A DNA stretch of 21,883 nucleotides from Thermomonas sp. (GCA_024711415.1 JANJSW010000082.1:1-21883); one strand, 5' to 3'; numbered from the stretch's first letter, positions 1 through 8,058 are shown. A program made the numbers and translations. Notes: generated by a model not told the origin, from the sequence alone.

Positions 1-2
1 AC

Positions 3-230
3 GACATGGTGGGCAACGTCAGCGAGTGGGTCGCGGACTGCTGGCATCGCGGCTACCGGCGCGCGCCGGCCAACGGCCAGGCGTGGGTGAACCCGGGCTG
101 CCGCACCCGCATGTATCGCGGCGGTTCCTGGGCCAGCGCCCCGACCCAGGCGCGTTCGGCTTGGCGGGCCTCGGGCGGCGTCGATGCCACCAACGCGCGG
201 GTGGGATTCAGGCTGGTACGGCAGCTGTGA
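3..230 (+). CDS. Formylglycine-generating enzyme (SUMF1/FGE-sulfatase) family protein, C-terminal fragment
   Basis: The reading frame is open from the window edge to TGA at 228-230, so only the last 75 or so residues are present. Visible family hallmarks are the block DMVGNVSEWVAD, then a Cys followed by RTRMYRGGSW, and the closing VGFRLVR, which together are the usual end of the FGE-sulfatase/SUMF1 fold (PF03781). Family members include true sulfatase-activating enzymes, EgtB-like oxidases and many bacterial proteins of unknown role, often exported or fused to kinase or repeat domains. The upstream part that would separate these is outside the window, so only the fold is assigned. The next gene starts 74 bases downstream on the same strand and has its own ribosome binding site. 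Confidence 0.85.
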   Translation, partial: DMVGNVSEWVADCWHRGYRRAPANGQAWVNPGCRTRMYRGGSWASAPTQARSAWRASGGVDATNARVGFRLVRQL

Positions 231-304
231 GATCGACGATCACGCGACGTTGAGTGTTGCAGGCTAGTCTTTTACGCGTGCCCATGGCGGGCCCGGAGGA
301 CACG

Positions 305-1186
305 ATGAACCGCAATCCGATTGGAGCCCGCAGGGGTGGCCTGCGCATCTGGGTGCTGCTGCTGTTTGCCGGCTATGCGGCGTATTACTGGTTCTCCAAC
401 CGCAGCATCGACCCGCTGACCGGGCAGGCGGTGGTGATCGACAGGAGCATTTCGCCCGAACAGGAAACCGCGTTGGGCCTGCAGGCGTACCGCGAGGTGT
501 TGCAGCAGGAGCGCCCGTTGCCGGCGGACGCGCAGGTATCGCGGCAGGTTGGCGCCATCGCGCAGCGGCTGATCGCCAAGATCCCGCCGGTGTCCGATGC
601 GCTAGCCGCCGAAAACGGAATGCAGGCGAGCCACATCGAGAAGTCCTTCGATTGGAAGGTGACCGTGCTGCAGTCGGACCAGGTCAATGCGTTCTGCCTG
701 CCGGGCGGCAAGATGGCGGTCTATACCGGCCTGCTGCCGGTGGCACAGAACGCCGATGCGGTGGCGGTGGTGATGGGACACGAGATCGCCCACGCGCTGC
801 TGCGCCACGGCGCGCAGCGGATGACCCGCGGCAAGCTGGAGCAGCTGGGGCAGATGGCCGGCGCGGCCAGCGGCATGGACCAGGGCACGATGCAGGCGGT
901 GATGCAGGCCTACGGCTACGGCAGCGCGCTGCCGTACGCGCGCAGTCAGGAAACCCAGGCCGACGAGCTCGGGTTGATGTTGGCGGCGGCGGCCTGCTTC
1001 GATCCGCGCGAATCGGTGCCGCTGTGGGAACGCATGGATCGGAACTCTGGCGGTGGCGCGCCGCCGGAGTTCGCCTCCACCCATCCCAGCGCCGGCACCC
1101 GCATCCAGCAGCTGCAGGCGCTGATGCCGAAGGCATTGGCCTATCAGGCGAAGTTCTGCGAAACGGCAGCCAGCGCCGCGCGGTGA
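305..1186 (+). CDS. Membrane-anchored M48 family metalloprotease
   Basis: A 293-residue zinc metallopeptidase, probably tethered in the inner membrane and facing the periplasm, with a role in envelope protein quality control inferred from the LoiP/YggG/BepA-type M48 family. A single hydrophobic segment lies at about residues 14-28. The zinc motif HEIAHALLRH starts at residue 159, the downstream glutamate ligand is probably in QETQADELG, and the C-terminal block STHPSAGTRIQQL is typical of this M48 subgroup. ATG 305 is chosen over an in-frame start at 254 because GGAGGA (295-300) lies just upstream and because the hydrophobic anchor then falls near the N-terminus. No TPR repeats follow the catalytic domain, unlike BepA. 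The Cys near the anchor that would mark a lipoprotein is missing. Physiological substrates cannot be read from the sequence. Confidence 0.9.
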   Translation: MNRNPIGARRGGLRIWVLLLFAGYAAYYWFSNRSIDPLTGQAVVIDRSISPEQETALGLQAYREVLQQERPLPADAQVSRQVGAIAQRLIAKIPPVSDALAAENGMQASHIEKSFDWKVTVLQSDQVNAFCLPGGKMAVYTGLLPVAQNADAVAVVMGHEIAHALLRHGAQRMTRGKLEQLGQMAGAASGMDQGTMQAVMQAYGYGSALPYARSQETQADELGLMLAAAACFDPRESVPLWERMDRNSGGGAPPEFASTHPSAGTRIQQLQALMPKALAYQAKFCETAASAAR

Positions 1187-1300
1187 CGGCGTCGCGCCGC
1201 GATCGCGGGCGGCCTGCGCGTCATCCAGCGTGAGGGGCGCTTGCGGTGTCCAGGGGATGCCGCCGGTTGCGGGCACGCGACGCCGCGCGCCATGTAGCGG

Positions 1301-1801
1301 CTACAGCCACCACGCCAGCGCGAACAGCCCCAGCATGGCGAAGGCCAGCGCGAGCTTGAGCGCGGTGGCGAGCAGCAGGCCGACCCAGGTGCCGGCGCCG
1401 ACCTTGGTCGCGTGGCCCACCCGATGCGGATGCAGGCTGCGGTGGTGCAGCAGCTCGCCGACCAGCGCGCCGACGAAGGGGCCGAACAACAGGCCGGGCA
1501 GCCCGAACAGCAGGCCCACCAGGGTGCCGATGGCTGCGCCCCACATCGCCATCCGGCTGGCGCCGACGCGCTTGGCGCCGTGGGCCGTGGCCCAGAAATC
1601 GACCGCCACCGACACCAGCGTCAGCACCGTCAAGACGATCAGGGTGGGCGCACCGATGGTCTGGAAGTCGCCCGCCCATGCCGCCAGCAGCATGCCGGCG
1701 AACATCAGCGGGATGCCCGGAAGCACCGGCAGCACGGTGCCAAGCAGGCCCACGAGGACCAGCAGCGCGGCGATCAGGTAGTAAGTCGTGGTGAGATCCA
1801 T
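1301..1801 (-). CDS. DUF456 family integral membrane protein
   Basis: A 166-residue very hydrophobic protein matching the DUF456 family (PF04306) by its pattern: an N-terminal pair of helices with the VLPVLPGIPLMFAGMLLAAW stretch, a central helix, a glycine-rich double segment (GTLVGLLFGLPGLLFGPFVGALVGELL), and a last helix ending AWWL. About four or five membrane segments are visible, and the glycine-zipper-like spacing suggests tight helix packing. Function is unknown for the family. It lies downstream of the SlyB-like lipoprotein gene on the same strand but a hairpin separates them, and it converges with the M48 gene. No clear Shine-Dalgarno precedes the ATG at 1799-1801. Confidence 0.85.
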   Translation of the reverse strand: MDLTTTYYLIAALLVLVGLLGTVLPVLPGIPLMFAGMLLAAWAGDFQTIGAPTLIVLTVLTLVSVAVDFWATAHGAKRVGASRMAMWGAAIGTLVGLLFGLPGLLFGPFVGALVGELLHHRSLHPHRVGHATKVGAGTWVGLLLATALKLALAFAMLGLFALAWWL

Positions 1802-1843
1802 GTCGACTCGCAGCAGGGTGGCGGGGCATTGTGCCGGGTACGC

Positions 1844-1870
1844 GAACGGCCCGCAGTGTGCGGGCCGTTC
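1844..1870 (-). terminator. Hairpin downstream of the SlyB-like gene
   Basis: Perfect 11-bp inverted repeat GAACGGCCCGC (1844-1854) / GCGGGCCGTTC (1860-1870) with a 5-nt loop, 34 bases past the stop of the minus-strand lipoprotein gene. There is no U-run on either side, so it may be a weak or Rho-assisted terminator, or an mRNA 3'-end stabiliser. Confidence 0.5.
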
Positions 1871-1903
1871 GGGGAGCGAGGGGCGCGCGAAGCGCCCGGC
1901 CGG

Positions 1904-2377
1904 TCAGCGCAGGTAGGCCTGGCCGTTTTCGATCCGCACGCGAGCACCCTCGCGGAAGCCGGACACATTCGACTGGGTGACCTTCACCGTGCGCCCGTCG
2001 TCCATCCGTACGTGCACGGTGTAGCCCGCGCTGCGGCTCTTCTGGATCGCGCTGCCTGCGGCCGCGCCCGCGGCCGCGCCGGCGGCAGCGGAGATGTTCT
2101 GGTTGCCCTTGCTGCCGCCGGTCTGGGCGGAGACCTCGTGGCCCGCCACCGCCCCGATCAGGCCGCCGATCAGTGCGCCGGCCGTGCCGGAGGCACCGCC
2201 GACGGTGATCTTGGTGACGGTGCCGCAGTTGCCGCAGGTATTGTCGTAGCCGCCATAGCTGGCGCTGCCGCCGTAGCCGCCGCCGTAGGCAGGCGCGGTG
2301 CTGGCGCAGCCGGTGCTGGCGCCCAGCGCAAGCGCGAGTGCGGTGGTGCCGAGGATGGTCTGGATGCGAGCAGCCAT
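1904..2377 (-). CDS. SlyB-like glycine-zipper outer-membrane lipoprotein
   Basis: A 157-residue exported protein. It starts with a basic residue and a hydrophobic signal (ILGTTALALALGASTGC); Cys24 is a plausible lipidation site although the lipobox (S-T-G-C) lacks the usual Leu at -3. Then come a Gly/Tyr-rich linker, two glycine-zipper stretches (ALIGGLIGAVAG and an Ala/Gly run AAAGAAAGAAAGSAI) and a basic C-terminal part with MDDGRTVKV. This is the layout of the SlyB/Rickettsia 17-kDa antigen group (glycine zipper 2TM, PF05433), thought to act in outer-membrane integrity. The start at 2377 is supported by AGGAGA about 7 bases upstream; the longer in-frame reading adds 50 residues with no signal character and was rejected. 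Confidence 0.85.
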   Translation of the reverse strand: MAARIQTILGTTALALALGASTGCASTAPAYGGGYGGSASYGGYDNTCGNCGTVTKITVGGASGTAGALIGGLIGAVAGHEVSAQTGGSKGNQNISAAAGAAAGAAAGSAIQKSRSAGYTVHVRMDDGRTVKVTQSNVSGFREGARVRIENGQAYLR

Positions 2378-2577
2378 GTTCTGTCTCCTGTCGGGGCGCG
2401 GGGATCGCGGGGAATGCCGTGTTGCTCCGATCCTGTGCCGCCGCGCATGAACGGCGACCGACATCGGCCGGATGCGGGCGCACGCGCTCAGCGGTGGTTC
2501 ACCGCGGTGGAGGCCGGGTGAAGGCATCGGATCGGCAAGCCGTGTCGGCCATTGGCCATCCTGATGCCCTGAAAGGA

Positions 2578-2601
2578 GAAGGCCGCCAGGAGGCGGCCTT
2601 C
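2578..2601 (-). terminator. Rho-independent-type terminator after the cytochrome c'-like gene
   Basis: Perfect 10-bp stem GAAGGCCGCC (2578-2587) / GGCGGCCTTC (2592-2601) with a 4-base loop, 28 bases after the minus-strand stop codon at 2630. On the minus strand it is followed by TCCTTTC, a short and imperfect pyrimidine tract. It separates this gene from the SlyB-like gene in the same direction. Confidence 0.7.
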
Positions 2602-2629
2602 AAGCAAAGCTGGCGCGGGTGCGACGAAC

Positions 2630-3085
2630 TCAGCCGCGGAAGTCGCGATGGCAGGCCTTGCAGGAATCGCCGAGCGATTTCATGGTGCCGGCCAGGCTCT
2701 GGCAGCTGAGCGGCGGCGCGCTGATCGCCTTGTCGGCGGCAGCACGCATGCCCGCGGCGGCGGTGCGGAAGCGTTCGTCGTCGCGCAGGTCGGGGAAGGC
2801 CGGCTCCAGGTCGTTGCCCAGCATCCGCAGCGTCTGCAGATGCGGCAGCACGTCGGTGGCCCCGCAGCGGTTCTGCTCCATCGCCGTCTTCAGCTGGCCC
2901 ATGTGCCAGCCCTGCACTTCCATCAGCGAATCCGGGAAGTGGTCCTTGCGCGCATCCAGCGCACGCATCGCCATGACCGTGGCGATCGCGCCAACCACCA
3001 GGCCGAGGATCAGCAGGAACAGGTAGCGCCCGGCATTGGACGAACGGGCGGCAGCCGGCTTGGCGGCGGGATCGATGTTGGACAT
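2630..3085 (-). CDS. Membrane-anchored cytochrome c'-like haem protein
   Basis: A 151-residue protein with a short cytoplasmic N-terminus, one membrane anchor at about residues 21-40 (YLFLLILGLVVGAIATVMAM), and a helical periplasmic part ending in CKACHRDFRG. The CXXCH haem-binding motif (C142, C145, H146) at the very C-terminus is the hallmark of cytochrome c' (PF01322), a four-helix bundle that binds NO or acts in electron transfer. Unlike classical soluble cytochrome c', this one keeps an uncleaved anchor. Two further cysteines (about 74 and 128) could form a disulfide. The start at 3085 is backed by GGAG about 6 bases upstream; an in-frame upstream Met at 3187 lacks one. It lies downstream of phbB on the same strand but 123 bases away. 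Confidence 0.75.
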   Translation of the reverse strand: MSNIDPAAKPAAARSSNAGRYLFLLILGLVVGAIATVMAMRALDARKDHFPDSLMEVQGWHMGQLKTAMEQNRCGATDVLPHLQTLRMLGNDLEPAFPDLRDDERFRTAAAGMRAAADKAISAPPLSCQSLAGTMKSLGDSCKACHRDFRG

Positions 3086-3156
3086 GGCGTCTCCGGAAGA
3101 ATCGGATGGAAGTGGAACCCGTGGATGGTGGCACAGCGGCCCCGGTCGCGTAACCA

Positions 3157-3190
3157 CCGGTGCACCGTTCCATGTGGATGAGTGCACCGG
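3157..3190 (-). repeat. Inverted repeat downstream of phbB
   Basis: CCGGTGCA (3157-3164) pairs perfectly with TGCACCGG (3183-3190) around an 18-base spacer. It starts 18 bases past the phbB stop codon, between phbB and the cytochrome c'-like gene. It could be a 3'-end hairpin for phbB; without a U-run the terminator reading is weak. Confidence 0.35.
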
Positions 3191-3208
3191 GGTGGGCGGG
3201 GGCGACCG

Positions 3209-3949
3209 TCACCAGCCCATGTGGTGCCCGCCGTTGATGTCGAGGTTGGAGCCGGTGATCCAGCCGGCCTGCTCGTCGGCGAGGAAGCCCACGCCGTAGG
3301 CGATCTCTTCCGGCGTGCCGAGGCGGCCGGTGGGGATGTCGGCGATGATCTTGGCGCGCACCTCCTCGGGCACCGCCATCACCATGTCCGTGGCGATGTA
3401 GCCCGGGCTGATGGTGTTCACGGTGATGCCGTTCCTGGCGTTCTCGCGCGCCAGCGAAATGGTGAAGCCGTGCATGCCGGCCTTCGCCGCCGCGTAGTTC
3501 GCCTGGCCGTACTGGCCTTTCAGGCCGTTGATCGAGCTGATCTGGATGATCCGCCCCCATTTGCGATCGCGCATGCCCTCGATCACCGGGCGGGTGACGT
3601 TGAAGCAGGAATTGAGGTTGGTGTTGATCACGTCCATCCACTGGTCGGCCTTCATCCGGTGGAAAGTGCCGTCTCGGGTGATGCCGGCGTTGTTGACCAG
3701 GATGTCGATCGGGCCGAGGGTCGCCTCGACCTCGCGCACCATCGCTTCCGCCTCCTGTGGCGAGGTGACGTCGCCTTTCACGATGGCGACGTCGAAACCC
3801 TCGGCCTTCATCTTCTCCTGCCAGGCGCGGGCCTTTTCCTCGTTGCGGTAATTGGTGGCGACCTTGTGGCCCATGCCGGCCAGACGCTTGACGATGGCGG
3901 TGCCGATGCCGCCGGTGCCGCCGGTGACCAGTGCAACCCTGGAAGTCAT
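3209..3949 (-). CDS. phbB: Acetoacetyl-CoA reductase (NADPH-dependent, PhaB/PhbB type)
   Basis: A 246-residue short-chain dehydrogenase that reduces acetoacetyl-CoA to (R)-3-hydroxybutyryl-CoA, the middle step of polyhydroxybutyrate synthesis, in the cytoplasm. The Rossmann cofactor loop TGGTGGIG is at residues 9-16, NNAG at 86-89, the catalytic Ser at 138/139, and Tyr152/Lys156 in YAAAK. The conserved INGLKGQYGQ stretch and the C-terminal GGHHMGW tail are specific to the PhaB group and separate it from FabG, the main alternative. AAGGAG lies 8 bases before the ATG. No beta-ketothiolase (phaA) or PHA synthase (phaC) gene is next to it, so its pathway role is inferred from the family. Confidence 0.9.
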   Translation of the reverse strand: MTSRVALVTGGTGGIGTAIVKRLAGMGHKVATNYRNEEKARAWQEKMKAEGFDVAIVKGDVTSPQEAEAMVREVEATLGPIDILVNNAGITRDGTFHRMKADQWMDVINTNLNSCFNVTRPVIEGMRDRKWGRIIQISSINGLKGQYGQANYAAAKAGMHGFTISLARENARNGITVNTISPGYIATDMVMAVPEEVRAKIIADIPTGRLGTPEEIAYGVGFLADEQAGWITGSNLDINGGHHMGW

Positions 3950-3991
3950 GTACAGCTCCTTGTGAATGACGGGGAGGTGGTTGCCTCGATT

Positions 3992-4900
3992 CTAGGCACG
4001 GGTGGAGACGTTTGTATTGTGCGCTGCGGCGCAAACGTGCCGGGCCTGGAGTGGAACGCGATCCAGCCGGAATCCGGCCGCCGCCGCGCGCAGGAATTCC
4101 TCCACGCTGTGCGCTGCGTGGCCCGCAAGCGGCGCCTGGCCGAGGCAGTCCCAGAGCAGGCGCAGGGTCGCCAGCGGGTGGTCGGCAGATACCGGCAGGG
4201 CCGCTTCCGATTTCGACAGCTTGCGCCCGTCGGCACCCAGCAGCAGCGGCAGGTGGGCATGCCGCGGCGTTGGCAGTCCCAATGCGCGCTGCAACAGGAT
4301 CTGCCGCGGTGTCGAGTCCAGCAGGTCGGCGCCGCGCACCACGTCGGTGATGCCCTGGTCGGCATCGTCCACCACCACCGCCAGCTGATAGGCCCAAAGG
4401 CCGTCGCTGCGGCGCAGGACGAAGTCGCCCACCTCCAGGTCCACGCGCTGGACGATGTGGCCATGCACGCCGTCGTCGAACGCGATCCTGCAGCCGTCCG
4501 GCACGCGCAGGCGGATGGCGGGGTCGGGGCGTGGGCGGCGGGCCACGCAGCGCCGGTGGATGCCGCCGGCCGCCGCCACTTCGCTGCGGCTGCAGTGGCA
4601 TTCGAACGCCGTGCCGTCCGCCAGCAGCCGCTCCAGTGCGGCCTGATAGAAATGGCTGCGCCGGCTCTGGTATTCCACGGGACCGTCGTGGAGCAGGCCG
4701 AACGCCGCCAGCATGTCCAGCTGTGCCTGCGCCGCGCCCGGGACTTCCCGTGGCGGGTCGATGTCCTCGATCCGCACCAGCCACTCCCCGCCGGCTTGGC
4801 GCGCCAGCAGCCAGCTGCCCAGTGCGGCCAGCATCGAGCCGGCGTGCAGCGGCCCGCTGGGGGACGGGGCGAAGCGGCCGCGGTAGCGTGGCCCGGTCAT
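3992..4900 (-). CDS. gluQ: Glutamyl-Q tRNA(Asp) synthetase
   Basis: A 302-residue paralogue of the catalytic half of glutamyl-tRNA synthetase. It activates glutamate and attaches it to the queuosine base at position 34 of tRNA(Asp), not to a tRNA 3' end. The class-I HIGH-like motif is [10 protein letters not shown] (residues 13-22) and the KMSKS-like motif is KLSKS (227-231). The anticodon-binding domain of GluRS is absent, as expected. The zinc site appears as C101, C103, H115 and C118, where the E. coli enzyme uses two Cys, a Tyr and a Cys. The start at 4900 opens directly into the conserved [13 protein letters not shown] block. It is divergent from htpX, and its stop lies 42 bases from phbB, which is transcribed in the same direction. 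Confidence 0.95.
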   Translation of the reverse strand: MTGPRYRGRFAPSPSGPLHAGSMLAALGSWLLARQAGGEWLVRIEDIDPPREVPGAAQAQLDMLAAFGLLHDGPVEYQSRRSHFYQAALERLLADGTAFECHCSRSEVAAAGGIHRRCVARRPRPDPAIRLRVPDGCRIAFDDGVHGHIVQRVDLEVGDFVLRRSDGLWAYQLAVVVDDADQGITDVVRGADLLDSTPRQILLQRALGLPTPRHAHLPLLLGADGRKLSKSEAALPVSADHPLATLRLLWDCLGQAPLAGHAAHSVEEFLRAAAAGFRLDRVPLQARHVCAAAHNTNVSTRA

Positions 4901-4988
4901 GCGTTCAGGTCGACGTATTGAATTCGCACGGGATCGGCCACACTACCGGGTGAAGCCGCGCATCGGGCGCGGAAGGACCGGATTATCC

Positions 4989-5846
4989 ATGTTCAATCGC
5001 GTTTTCCTCTTCCTGGCGACCAACCTGGCGGTGCTGGCGCTGGTCAGCATCGTGATGTCCGTGCTCGGGGTGAACCCCAACCAGTTCGGCGGCCTGCTAA
5101 TCATGGCCGCGCTGTTCGGCTTCGGCGGCTCGATCATCTCGCTGCTGTTGTCGAAGTGGATGGCCAAGCGCAGCACCGGGGCCCACGTCATCGAGCAGCC
5201 GCGCAACGAGGCCGAGCAGTGGCTGCTGTCCACCGTGCGCCGGCAGGCCGAGGCGGCCGGCATCGGCATGCCTGAGGTGGCGATCTACGACGCCCCCGAG
5301 ATCAACGCCTTCGCCACCGGCGCCAACCGCAACAACGCGCTGGTGGCGGTATCCACCGGCCTGCTGCGGGCGATGAACCGCGACGAGGCCGAGGCGGTGC
5401 TGGCGCACGAGGTCAGCCACGTCGCCAACGGCGACATGGTGACCATGGCGCTGCTGCAGGGCGTGCTCAACACCTTCGTGATCGTGCTGGCCCGCGTGGT
5501 CGGCCGGGTGGTGGACGGCGCGATCGGCGGCAACCGCGACAGCGATGCGCCGGGCTTCGGCTACTACATCATCGTGTTCGTGCTGGAGATGGTCTTCGGC
5601 GTGTTCGCCTCGATGATCGCGATGTGGTTCTCGCGCCACCGCGAGTTCCGCGCCGATGCCGGCGGTGCGTCGCTGGCTGGCCGCCACAAGATGATCGCCG
5701 CGCTGGAGCGGCTGGCGCAGACCCACGGCGCCAGCACTCTTCCCAAGCAGGTGGCGGCGTTCGGCATCAGTGGCGGGATGAGCGGCCTGCTGCGCAGCCA
5801 TCCGCCGCTGGAGGACCGCATCGCGGCGCTGCGCCAGGCCGGCTGA
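4989..5846 (+). CDS. htpX: Protease HtpX (M48B membrane zinc metalloprotease)
   Basis: A 285-residue inner-membrane protease that degrades misfolded membrane proteins with FtsH in the envelope stress response. Two N-terminal membrane helices (about residues 4-27 and 33-55) are followed by the cytoplasmic zinc motif HEVSH (140-144), two further hydrophobic segments (about 155-178 and 190-213) and the third zinc ligand in [10 protein letters not shown] (about 218-227). Length and order match HtpX (E. coli 293 residues). The start at 4989 is preferred to an in-frame ATG at 4899: AAGGA lies at 4973-4977, and the protein then begins with the standard [12 protein letters not shown]. An exact bidirectional terminator follows the stop codon. 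Confidence 0.95.
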   Translation: MFNRVFLFLATNLAVLALVSIVMSVLGVNPNQFGGLLIMAALFGFGGSIISLLLSKWMAKRSTGAHVIEQPRNEAEQWLLSTVRRQAEAAGIGMPEVAIYDAPEINAFATGANRNNALVAVSTGLLRAMNRDEAEAVLAHEVSHVANGDMVTMALLQGVLNTFVIVLARVVGRVVDGAIGGNRDSDAPGFGYYIIVFVLEMVFGVFASMIAMWFSRHREFRADAGGASLAGRHKMIAALERLAQTHGASTLPKQVAAFGISGGMSGLLRSHPPLEDRIAALRQAG

Positions 5847-5872
5847 TCCGGGAACGCCGGAATGCACCACGC

Positions 5873-5902
5873 GAAGCCCGCCACCCGGCGGGCTTCGTCG
5901 TT
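5873..5902. terminator. Bidirectional terminator between htpX and fimX
   Basis: Perfect 10-bp stem GAAGCCCGCC (5873-5882) / GGCGGGCTTC (5887-5896) with a 4-base ACCC loop, followed on the plus strand by GTCGTT. It lies between convergent genes, 26 bases past the htpX stop and 25 bases past the fimX stop. Confidence 0.75.
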
Positions 5903-5920
5903 ATCAGGCGTCGAACGCGC

Positions 5921-8020
5921 TCAGGCGTCGAACTCGTAGTTCATGTCCGGGCCGGCGATGGCCAGGAAGTTGCCCTCGACGTAGTCGATGCCCTGCGAGA
6001 ACAGGATGCTCATGCTGGTGGCGTCCTGCACGAATTCGGCGATGCTCTGGATGCCCAGTTCGCGCGCCTTTTCCGCCAGCTCGCGCACGCGGTTCTGGTT
6101 GGCCTGGTTCTTCGACAGGTCTTCCATGAAGCTGCGGTCGATCTTGACGAAGCCCGGGGTGAAGTGGGACAGCAGCTGGAACGAATCCAGGCCGGCGCCG
6201 AATTGCTCCAGCACCAGCTTGCAGCCCAGCCTGCCGATCGCGGCAGCGAAGTCCTGGGTGGCACGCAGATTGATGAACACCTTCGACTCCGGCAGCTGCA
6301 GCAGCAGCGCATCGCCGCCGACGCCGTGCGCGGCCAGCTGTTCGCCGATGTAGGCGGGCAGGTCCGGGTCCTGCAGCGAGGCCTGGGTGATCTTCACCAG
6401 CAGGGTCACCGGCTTGCCGGCGCGCGCGCGCGCGCCCAGCACCGAGATGGCGTGGCCGATCACCCAGCGGTCGATCCGCCCCATCAGGCCATGTTCCTCG
6501 GCGATCGGCAGGAAGTTCACCGGGGTGATGGTTTCGCCGGTGCCCGATTCCAGCCGCAGGTAGCTTTCGTACATCGCCCGCGGTTCGCCCAGCAGGTGGA
6601 TGATCGGCTGGTAGTGGAGCAGGAAGCGGTCGTTGGCCAGTGCGTCGTGCAGACGGTCCACCCAGGCCTGGATGCGTTCTTCCTCGGCGCGGTCGGTGGC
6701 GCTGGGATCGAACACCTCGGCATGGTTGCCGCCCACGCTGAGCGAGGACTGCAGGCACTGGCTGGCCTTGGCCAGCACCTGGGTGACGCTGGCGATCTTC
6801 TCGCCGATCTGCACGCCGCCGATGCTGGCGGTGATGGTGCTGGAGCTGCCGCCGACCTCGAACAGCCGCGCCGCGAATGCGCCGATGATGCGTTCGGCCA
6901 GCGCCACCGTGCGCGCGTGGTCGCCGCGGGCCAGCACCGCGAAGCTGTGCTCGCTGAAGCGCGCCGCGTGGACGCTGCCCTCGGCCAGCTGGTCGCCGAC
7001 TTCCTGGCGGATGCAGTCGGCGATCGCCGCCAGCAGGTCGTCGGCGCTGTCCAGTCCGATCTCCTGCAGGATGCGCTGGTAGTTGTCCGGCTCCAGCAGC
7101 AGCAGGCCGTACTGGGCGCGCTGCTGGGCGGCTTCGGCCACCGCGTCTTCGAGCACCCGCAGGAAGGTGGGGCGGTTGAGCAGGCCGGTGCTCTGGTCGC
7201 GCTGGCGCAGTTCCTCGACCTCGCGGGCCAGCTCCGGGTCCACCTCGGCGGCCTGGTGGCGGAAGATCACCTGCTGGCAGGCCTCGCCCTGGTATTGCGC
7301 GGCGGTGAATTCCATCACCGCCGGGAACTCGTTGCCGTCGGCGTCGTGCGCGGTCAGCTCGTAGCGCGGCGGCGCTTCCTCGCCTTTGGACAGGCTCTTG
7401 AGCAGCGCCTTGAACGCGGTCACGTCGCCGGGCGCCACCAGGTCCAGCAGCGACATGCCCTCGATGTCCTCGAACGACTCGAAGCCGAACATCTCCAGGT
7501 AGGCCTGGTTGGCGCGGATGTGCATGCCTTCGTGGATGTAGGCGATGGGCTCGCGCGAGGAATCGATCAGCATGTCGCAGCGGCGCTGGGTCTCGCGCAT
7601 CTGCGCCTCCAGCCGGCGCTGGGTGCGGCGGGCTTCCAGCGCCTGCCATTCCGTCTGCACGGTCTTCAGGAACTGCTGCGGGCGGTCGCGCAGGGCCACC
7701 GCCTGTGCGCCCAGCGCCTGCACGTTCTCCAGGATGTCGTCGCTGACGCCGTCCAGCGTGGCCAGCAGCGGCACGTCGCGGCCGCAGCCGATCACCGCCT
7801 TGGCCACCTGCTCGAACGGCAGCAGCGCGGAGGCATAGTCGGCCAGCACCATGTCGACCGGCTGCTGGGCCAGCATCTCGACCATCTCATCCAGCGATTC
7901 CGGGCGCAGTGGGCGCACCGCGGTACCGGCGTTGCGCAGGCGGCTGACCAGGGCCTCGGCCTCGTTGACCAGATCGGCCACCAGCATCAGTCGCAGCGCA
8001 ATGTCTTTGCCTGTGGCCAT
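5921..8020 (-). CDS. fimX: FimX-like type IV pilus regulator (degenerate REC-PAS-GGDEF-EAL)
   Basis: A 699-residue cytoplasmic protein with the FimX order: a receiver-like domain (about 8-125), PAS (about 145-260), GGDEF (about 275-440) and EAL (about 450-695). Catalytic motifs are lost throughout. The GGDEF signature reads SEHSF (356-360), the EAL motif reads ESYLR (485-489), and the metal-binding DDFGTG loop reads EQFGAG (605-610). Binding features remain: YQPI (470-473), FLPIAEE (503-509) and KIDRSF (626-631). FimX homologues bind cyclic-di-GMP in a dead EAL domain and control type IV pilus assembly and twitching, in Xanthomonas through PilZ and the PilB ATPase. Length equals FimX of Pseudomonas and Xanthomonas (about 690). 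It lies 38 bases after epmB on the same strand; no strong Shine-Dalgarno is seen. Another dead GGDEF-EAL protein is the alternative. Confidence 0.85.
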   Translation of the reverse strand: MATGKDIALRLMLVADLVNEAEALVSRLRNAGTAVRPLRPESLDEMVEMLAQQPVDMVLADYASALLPFEQVAKAVIGCGRDVPLLATLDGVSDDILENVQALGAQAVALRDRPQQFLKTVQTEWQALEARRTQRRLEAQMRETQRRCDMLIDSSREPIAYIHEGMHIRANQAYLEMFGFESFEDIEGMSLLDLVAPGDVTAFKALLKSLSKGEEAPPRYELTAHDADGNEFPAVMEFTAAQYQGEACQQVIFRHQAAEVDPELAREVEELRQRDQSTGLLNRPTFLRVLEDAVAEAAQQRAQYGLLLLEPDNYQRILQEIGLDSADDLLAAIADCIRQEVGDQLAEGSVHAARFSEHSFAVLARGDHARTVALAERIIGAFAARLFEVGGSSSTITASIGGVQIGEKIASVTQVLAKASQCLQSSLSVGGNHAEVFDPSATDRAEEERIQAWVDRLHDALANDRFLLHYQPIIHLLGEPRAMYESYLRLESGTGETITPVNFLPIAEEHGLMGRIDRWVIGHAISVLGARARAGKPVTLLVKITQASLQDPDLPAYIGEQLAAHGVGGDALLLQLPESKVFINLRATQDFAAAIGRLGCKLVLEQFGAGLDSFQLLSHFTPGFVKIDRSFMEDLSKNQANQNRVRELAEKARELGIQSIAEFVQDATSMSILFSQGIDYVEGNFLAIAGPDMNYEFDA

Positions 8021-8058
8021 GCGGAAGATCTTGCGGTGTTCGTTGCCGACAGGCTACA

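Noticed and set aside
254..304. Upstream in-frame start for the M48 protease at 254
   Set aside because: The ATG at 305 has GGAGGA just before it and puts the membrane anchor near the N-terminus.
1187..1285. 10-bp inverted repeat CGGCGTCGCG / CGCGACGCCG about 80 bases apart downstream of the M48 gene
   Set aside because: The arms are far apart and the composition makes such matches likely by chance.
3182..4921. Long plus-strand open frame opposite phbB and gluQ
   Set aside because: Both minus-strand genes have complete catalytic motifs. The opposite frame has no domain and no ribosome binding site.
6419..6433. Alternating CG run as a Z-DNA or regulatory site
   Set aside because: It lies within fimX and encodes ARARA with ordinary codon choice.
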